Origin: Tubiluchus corallicola
Taxonomy: Eukaryota; Priapulida; Priapulimorpha; Priapulimorphida; Tubiluchidae
Assembly: GCA_030141605.1 (NCBI GenBank)
Contig: JAQGDQ010000111.1
Location: 582,501 to 613,621 of the forward strand
Length of the DNA stretch: 31,121 bases
Reading direction: 5' to 3'
The position numbers and the translations under genes are program-made. Positions within the stretch are counted from its first letter, which is position 1, and the number at the start of each line of letters is the position of its first letter. The notes below the pieces were generated by a model. That model was given only the letters and a program-made list of their open reading frames with translations. It was not told the DNA's origin and did not search any database. Shown here one piece after another: positions 24,911-31,121 of this stretch.

Positions 24911-25950
24911 TAATAAACCTATGCTTTTCTGTAAACGTTGAATTGATCACACCTTACTGCCATGGACACTAGATAAACATTTTAGGCGACTTGTAATTAA
25001 AATGATTGCTTAAATTAGAGGTTAAATAGTTACTATGTCATGATCCTTCAACACAGGTCAATGTCTAAGATAGGGGACTGTCTTTAATTTATTTTCCTAT
25101 ATTGTTCTTCAAAATATGTGACATCTGTGGTATTGTTTAATTAACACATTCATCAATTGATTATTTGCAATTTTATTTCATGCTTACATAAAGCGAATGA
25201 AATAAAGTAGTTGTCATTTAGTCAGTCAGTCAATCAGTTAGTCAGTAAATCATTACGAAAGTAGTGCTTTGTATGGGAATTTTGATGGGTATAAATGCAT
25301 TAAAAAATTTCCTGTTACCAAAAATACAAGAAAACGATACGCTTATTTTTAAATTTTTGTTCAAAAAATCGATTTATTTCCTTGTTTTTCAATAATTCTA
25401 AAATGCAGGGGGCACTAATAATGCAGCTACTTGGAAGGATAATTATGTTCACTGCTAGAAACTGAAGCAAGGTTACAGAGTGTTCAAAAAGTAAATACTC
25501 TTTGAGTACCCTGACTGATATGAGAGAGTTCTTTCGATGGTTTTAAGTTTTTAACACTTACATTTTGTTTCTGTAACTACGCATGCGCTGCAGCCAGCCG
25601 GTGGTTGTAGTGGGAAAACTGGACCCCGGGCAGCGACCATGCGTTACATTTTTGCCATTGTTCTACTGACCAACTGAGTATAATGCACGGGTCAGTCACC
25701 TGGTCACTTCCGGTAAATCGTAACTCGAAATCGTAATTCGAAAATCACGTCAAAGAGGGGTCAGGAGGTTGGGGGGCGAGTCATCGCTATTATTTTCACG
25801 TTACGGTGCTTTACAAGTCATTACATTACGTAATTATAATTACTAAGTGCTTAAGTTAATTATCGGGTATTGCTTAGTTTAACATATGCATCATTCAAAT
25901 GCACCAAAACACCAGTATTGCTCATGTGGGCATTATCGTGAAAGAGCGAC
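24911..25950. other. Unannotated, with a short (AGTC)n run
   Basis: AT-rich, with a (GTCA)n-like run at 25219-25250. Around 25560-25760 the sequence is more GC-rich, but no open frame or transposon end is supportable. Confidence 0.5.
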
Positions 25951-25953
25951 TTT

Positions 25954-26008
<55 letters not shown>

Positions 26009-26147
26009 TTCTCTCTCTTCTATCTTTCTCTCGTTCTCTCTCTCTTTCTTTCTTTCTCCCTCTCTAACTCTCTCCTCTCTCTCTTTTTCTCTCTCTCCCC
26101 CCTCTCTCTCTCTCTCTCACTCCCTCTCTCTTTCTCTGTCTCTCTCT

Positions 26148-26197
<50 letters not shown>
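25951..26197. repeat. (CT)n polypyrimidine tract
   Basis: About 250 bp of interrupted CT and CTTT units, purest at about 26153-26192. It is followed 110 bp later by GA blocks on the same strand, so the two are inverted relative to each other. The Leu-Ser frames are artefacts. Confidence 0.96.
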
Positions 26198-26306
26198 AGA
26201 AAGAAAGATAACAAGGAAGAAAAGCGAGGGGTAAAGAGGAAAGAGGAAGTAGGAAAATCGTTTATGTCAGAGAATGAAAGAGTGTGTTGGAGACAGAAAG
26301 AGAGAT

Positions 26307-26308
<2 letters not shown>

Positions 26309-26370
<62 letters not shown>

Positions 26371-26473
26371 AATAGATAGAGAAAGAGAAAAAGAGGGCGG
26401 AGTAAAAAGATAACAAATGAAAGTTAGCAAAAGGAAAAAAGGACAGAAGAGGAGAAAAAATGAGAGAAAGTGT

Positions 26474-26527
<54 letters not shown>
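26309..26527. repeat. Two (GA)n blocks in a purine tract
   Basis: (GA)n at 26309-26359 and 26479-26527 are separated by A/G-rich sequence. With the CT tract at 25951-26197 they form a large imperfect inverted arrangement. Confidence 0.96.
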
Positions 26528-26530
<3 letters not shown>

Positions 26531-28874
26531 GAGGCAGAGAATGAGAGTCAAGAGAATGGGATGAGAGAGACGCAGCTACGTGGACTCTGCGTTTTTTGTA
26601 TCTATTGCGTAAAAGTAATTATACACTAGCACGTTAACTAGTGCAGAAAGTCAAATTGCTAATGAGGGCAACAAGTTGTTGTCACCACCAATTAAAAGTT
26701 TTACAGTATGTTCATTTTTCAAAATTGCCAATTGGTTCTCTATATTTTTCTGCTTAACCGACTTTCAACTTAATTTGTTACATAATTATAGCATAGAAAA
26801 GACTTGACTCTGAGTCAGTCAGTCAACAAGTCAGTGAGTAAGTCAATCAAAGAGTCAGGTAGACCACAGATACTCAAACTTATATGCACACTATTACATG
26901 ACAACTGTTACTTAAAAATATAGATCTTCCAATAAAGTATAAATTTTACGTAATTGTATGGAACACGTGAAATATCGAATATTAATAAGCGTTTCATAGT
27001 AGGCCTGCGTTTTTAACCAATTTTAACAAATGGCAATCAAAATACCATTGAAAAGCAAATGTACATGCATTAACAAAGTTCAGGGTTTGGGGTTTTTTGT
27101 TACTGAAGCGTAAAAACAAGTTTCTGTTGTTTTTAGATACATTTAAGATTTTTTTACTCATTTATTTGCTTATTCATCTATTTATTTATTTACTTAACAC
27201 TTCAGGTCACAATACGGTTAATGACACTTCCCTCCACGTTTCTATTTTTTTAAATGGTTAATTTTTAGAGGTAGTTTTTCACTTTATAAAACTTGAATTG
27301 TTACTTACGAAAGCCATTAGTGAGTCATTTTTATTATACCTAAATAAATTTAATGGTTGAAGGTATACAGGCCTTTTGCTTTGGCGCAAAAACATTCCAA
27401 GTTCTTAGCCGTCTTTGGGTCACTTAATTGTGCCTATGCACACACTTTTGTACGGCTAGAACCAATAAACTCTTTTATTTAGTCTCGTGGAGTCGTTCGA
27501 TTAAAAGAGTCCAAGTCAGTGAAACTTATTTGACTGAAACTTGACTTCTCAAACATGCTAGCTCAAAAAACTGTGCTGGGTTTTGTAGAAAGTCGTTCTA
27601 CTGTGACAGAAACGTGTGTCACTGGCCTAAACTCTAGAATTCTTAAACAATGAAACAAATTTTAGCGATAAGCAAGCTTGAAATAAATTTTGCTCCGATT
27701 AATAAAAAACAACCTATGAGATTTTGATTTCTTTTTTACTGGTAAAGACTCTTGATGTTAAAAGTTGTATCCCGTAGTACTAGAGGCGCTTTTTTGTATG
27801 CGCATGCGTAAGACTAAAATAAGAAATGGAACTTGTTTTTTTGCTTCTTTAACTTGAATTGAAAAACGTAGTTTTTCTTGTTGATGTAGTTTAGCTTTAA
27901 ATACGGCTTTGAATATCCGTATTTTTTTATTAATTGAGCGTTAAAATGAATAGCTAATTCAAATTGCTTACAAGTAATAACTAAACTTTATAATTTTTTC
28001 CTAAAAACTAAAAAGCAGCCATTTATTCAACAATTCATTCGTTGCATGTATTCCTACAAAATAATTCAATTTCGTGTAAAAAGTAGCCTCCGGTTCGATG
28101 ATTCCGTCAATTGCTCTTCTCACGTTGAGTGCTATTTAAATCACTAGCATAAAAACACATAAAACAACCTTTTCTTCTGGAAACACAATTTTCTGCTAAA
28201 CTAGCCACTTATTCCATTATTCTTGAACCGAAACCACTCAACTCTCACTCAATACAAAATGGCTAATTGAGGGCGGATCCACGCAACATCAAAACATATC
28301 ATATAAGCTTGTTCAGGCTCGTAACATTGATGATTATCAATTAACATATTACATGTCAGCTCTCGAACACACCGGCTGGTATGTGGTAAGCTCAACCTAA
28401 TATGTCAAATTGTAAATTGTAAATTATGATGATCTAGATAATATTCAGGCTTAACCGGAACTAGATATTGTTGTTAGCATTGATAGTTATTATCATAGGT
28501 GTGAGATAACAGTTTGCTTGAACCGTTATTTCATTTTTAATTTATCAGACCTAGGTAGGTTTACTTTTTACTTATTTTTATTTGATTAAAAGTTCTTTAT
28601 ACAGGGAATTTTTTATAACTAAAATAGAACATCTTGCTACAAATTAGTCCAGTAATCCATCGTAACATCCAATCTGTGACTTTTCATCTTGTTTTTGTAT
28701 ATGAGGCTTTCTTGTAAGTTTAAAATCTTATGTTCTTATGTAGTTCTCCAAAAATTTAGTTATATTGTGTCTGTTCTTAAATCTCACCGTGATAAGTATC
28801 AGTTTATCTCTTAACAGAGATTTTGGAGTAGATTCTTCCAAGGTTTCAGAGATTTTTTTGCACATGCAGAGGAG
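26528..28874. other. Unannotated, probably intronic
   Basis: AT-rich, about 2.3 kb. It contains an (AGTC)n-like tract at 26812-26859 and a (TTTA)n-like patch near 27165-27196. No supported exon or RNA gene. Confidence 0.5.
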
Positions 28875-29233
<359 letters not shown>

Positions 29234-29240
29234 AGAGGAG

Positions 29241-30185
29241 TTAATACATTTAAATACTATGTGTTTACGTACTAGAGGAGTACGAAATGTCTTCTCTTAT
29301 TTGAAATTCTGTGGACTTATATCTCAGGTAAATGTTTACTTTATATTTTCCTGTGAAATGGTTATTGAACCAATTTTAATATATGTATTACATGCATGAA
29401 ATTGTTTTGTTTTTCAATCAATAATATAATTAATGTAGTAATCTCCTATGCTACATTGCCATATTTATTTATTTATTTGTCTTTGTTTTACTTTTGTTGT
29501 CGTGTGCATCAGTGGTTTGCATTTTGCATATTGAATGTTTTGTAACATGATTTCGATTTTCATGAAAATGGTAACGGTATTCTTGGATTTTTATAATTGT
29601 AATAATGATAATTAGCTTAATATTATTGCATTGATAGTTAGTTATGATCTTGCATGAGTTATTGGTTTACTAAATACAAATGCGTTCATAAAATGCATGC
29701 GCGTTTCATCTTGCTAACGAACATACTGGTTATGTTCAGAGTCTACGGTTGAGTATATATTAGGCCTAATTATTAACTTTTAAAAGGTCTTGATTCACAC
29801 TGTTCTGGATCCGCCACTGACTTTTCAATACGAAAGCAATAACGCACAATTAGCCAGGTCGCATTTAAGTCCACCAGCGTGATTGCCTCTAATGGGTTTC
29901 CCTCCTCTTTTGTCTGCAACACTTTCTACCAAAAGTGTAAATAACACAAAAGTGTTTACGACGGCTTTCTAACTTGTTTTCCTGTTATTATTTGAAAATT
30001 GTCGTTTTGCTTCGGTAATCTTTTGCACGTTTTTCTTTTCTTTTGTTGGTGAAAAAATACACTTACTGTTGCCAACTTACACTTGTCTGCATGCAGTTTA
30101 GCACGTCTGCAATCATCAATAACTGCAGTCGCCAGTTTCACATTTTTCGAATATCTTCATATATTACGTATTCACTATTATTTAT
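29241..30185. other. Unannotated, with one transposon-end-like word
   Basis: AT-rich, no supported gene. CTGGATCCGCCACTG at 29805-29819 is the reverse complement of a common hAT-type terminal sequence (CAGTGGCGGATCCAG). No matching opposite end was identified with confidence. Confidence 0.5.

Positions 30186-30211
<26 letters not shown>
30186..30211. repeat. (TA)13 microsatellite
   Basis: A 26-bp uninterrupted TA run in AT-rich surroundings. Confidence 0.95.
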
Positions 30212-30216
<5 letters not shown>

Positions 30217-31121
30217 GTTTATCTCACATCTAGTTTTTATCTACAATCTAGGGACCAATCAATCGAGAGCTCTTTTGCAGTTATAATGATGTGATTATCA
30301 CAGTGCTGCTAAAACGGTTATTTGTACCATTTTGTAATAAGTACTGTACGGTTGCACACTTTAAGTGTTGCACTCTTATAAGCCACGTGGTATTTTCTCT
30401 AGTGAACTTTCTTGCACACACATAAATCATCTGACAAATCTCATAAGCACTGATTGCTACTTCTCTTTACAAAAAGAGGTGTTCGTTCTTACTCTGTCAG
30501 AACTAGGAGAGGTGCGATGCTTGTAAAAGAGTTCAAAAGCACCAAAATCATCTTTATCTTTATTATTATAAAATTTTCTTTCTCAACGCCATGATTTGAA
30601 ATAAACAAGTGCCATCACGTACTTATTGTTTTCTCAAATGATATATTTACTTCTATCTTTATTTCTTGTAATAAAATACAATTTTACACAAGCATCCTTG
30701 GGTCTTTTGAAAATGAGAAATGTGTTGCACTTATTTTCTTCTCAAGAAAAGATTTCCAGATTTTAAAACTACTAGTGATTTCGGCCATACGCTTACAATT
30801 GCATAAAAATTGCAATGTTGTCAAGTTGTTGTGGGACCTCCACACGGTAATATCATTAGTCCTTCGTTGTTTAAACGATAAATAGGATGTTTTCCGAGCT
30901 TTGAAAATGCTGCATTGTTGGCTCACTGTTCTGATTGTGTGGCTTTAGGTACTGATGTTGGTGTCACGAGTAAAAACTCACTTATTTTATTTCTGGCCTT
31001 TTGTTCACTCAAGCGCTATGGAGTCACATTTGAGTGTTATATCATCTTAACCGTGTGTGGTTACTTTATCATGTTTATACTGGACTGGGCCACTGCACAA
31101 AACTGACTTGAGGTTTTGCTA
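30212..31121. other. Unannotated sequence to window end
   Basis: AT-rich. Two short frames (30684-30926 reverse and 30915-31106 forward) have no recognisable domain. No splice-supported exon was seen. Confidence 0.5.

Noticed and set aside
25480-25520. GTGTTCAAAAAGTAAATACTC considered as a mariner/Tc1-type terminal repeat
   Set aside because: No inverted partner and no transposase remnant found nearby.
25886-26629. Frames up to 175 codons (Leu-Ser and Arg-Glu rich)
   Set aside because: Simple-repeat artefacts of the CT and GA blocks; no unique-sequence domain.

Overview
This is eukaryotic, almost certainly metazoan, low-gene-density DNA. It is AT-rich, has no bacterial-style operons or ribosome binding sites, and carries many long dinucleotide microsatellites ((GA)n, (CT)n, (TG)n, (TA)n), tetra- and hexanucleotide repeats, a 46-bp minisatellite, decayed non-LTR retrotransposons and a hAT-type miniature element. 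The repeat style and the recurrent TAGGCCT word suggest an invertebrate, possibly marine, but I cannot name the phylum from sequence alone. Most long open frames in the window are artefacts of simple repeats read in several frames.

One protein-coding exon is well supported, at about 19335-19946 on the + strand. It has a pyrimidine-rich splice acceptor, a 5' untranslated part, an ATG at 19605, and a perfect GTAAGT donor at 19947. It encodes 114 residues that end in a coiled coil with an AAEYG CC1 box. That box is the dynein light-intermediate-chain binding motif of Bicaudal-D and Spindly type cargo adaptors. The rest of the gene must lie 5' and 3' of this exon, largely outside the window; I found no convincing second exon, so most of 19947-31121 is probably first-intron sequence.

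Layout: 1-270 is a purine microsatellite at the window edge. 1.3-1.5 kb and 2.1-2.3 kb hold short tandem repeats. 3118-3392 is a six-copy 46-bp minisatellite. 4.5-5.0 kb is a purine/TA tract. 5862-6525 is a broken LINE reverse transcriptase on the - strand. 7295-7368 is a tRNA-Thr-like cloverleaf on the - strand beside an 18-bp perfect palindrome. 8911 and 11543 are two copies of one dispersed repeat. 11918-11971 is a second, different reverse-transcriptase relic on the - strand. 16480-16955 is the 3' end of a third LINE on the + strand. 18918-19130 may be a tRNA-like short interspersed element. 19335-19946 is the exon. 22485-22764 is a large TG/AG microsatellite. 24551-24910 is a tetranucleotide tract. 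25951-26527 is a CT block facing two GA blocks. 28875-29233 is a hAT-like element with a (CT)70 tract at its centre.

No CRISPR array, rRNA, defence system or gene cluster was seen. The points most worth checking are the start region of the adaptor exon, where a degenerate triplication appears to have created both the uORF start and the main start codon, the microsatellite-centred hAT element, and the tRNA-Thr-like element.
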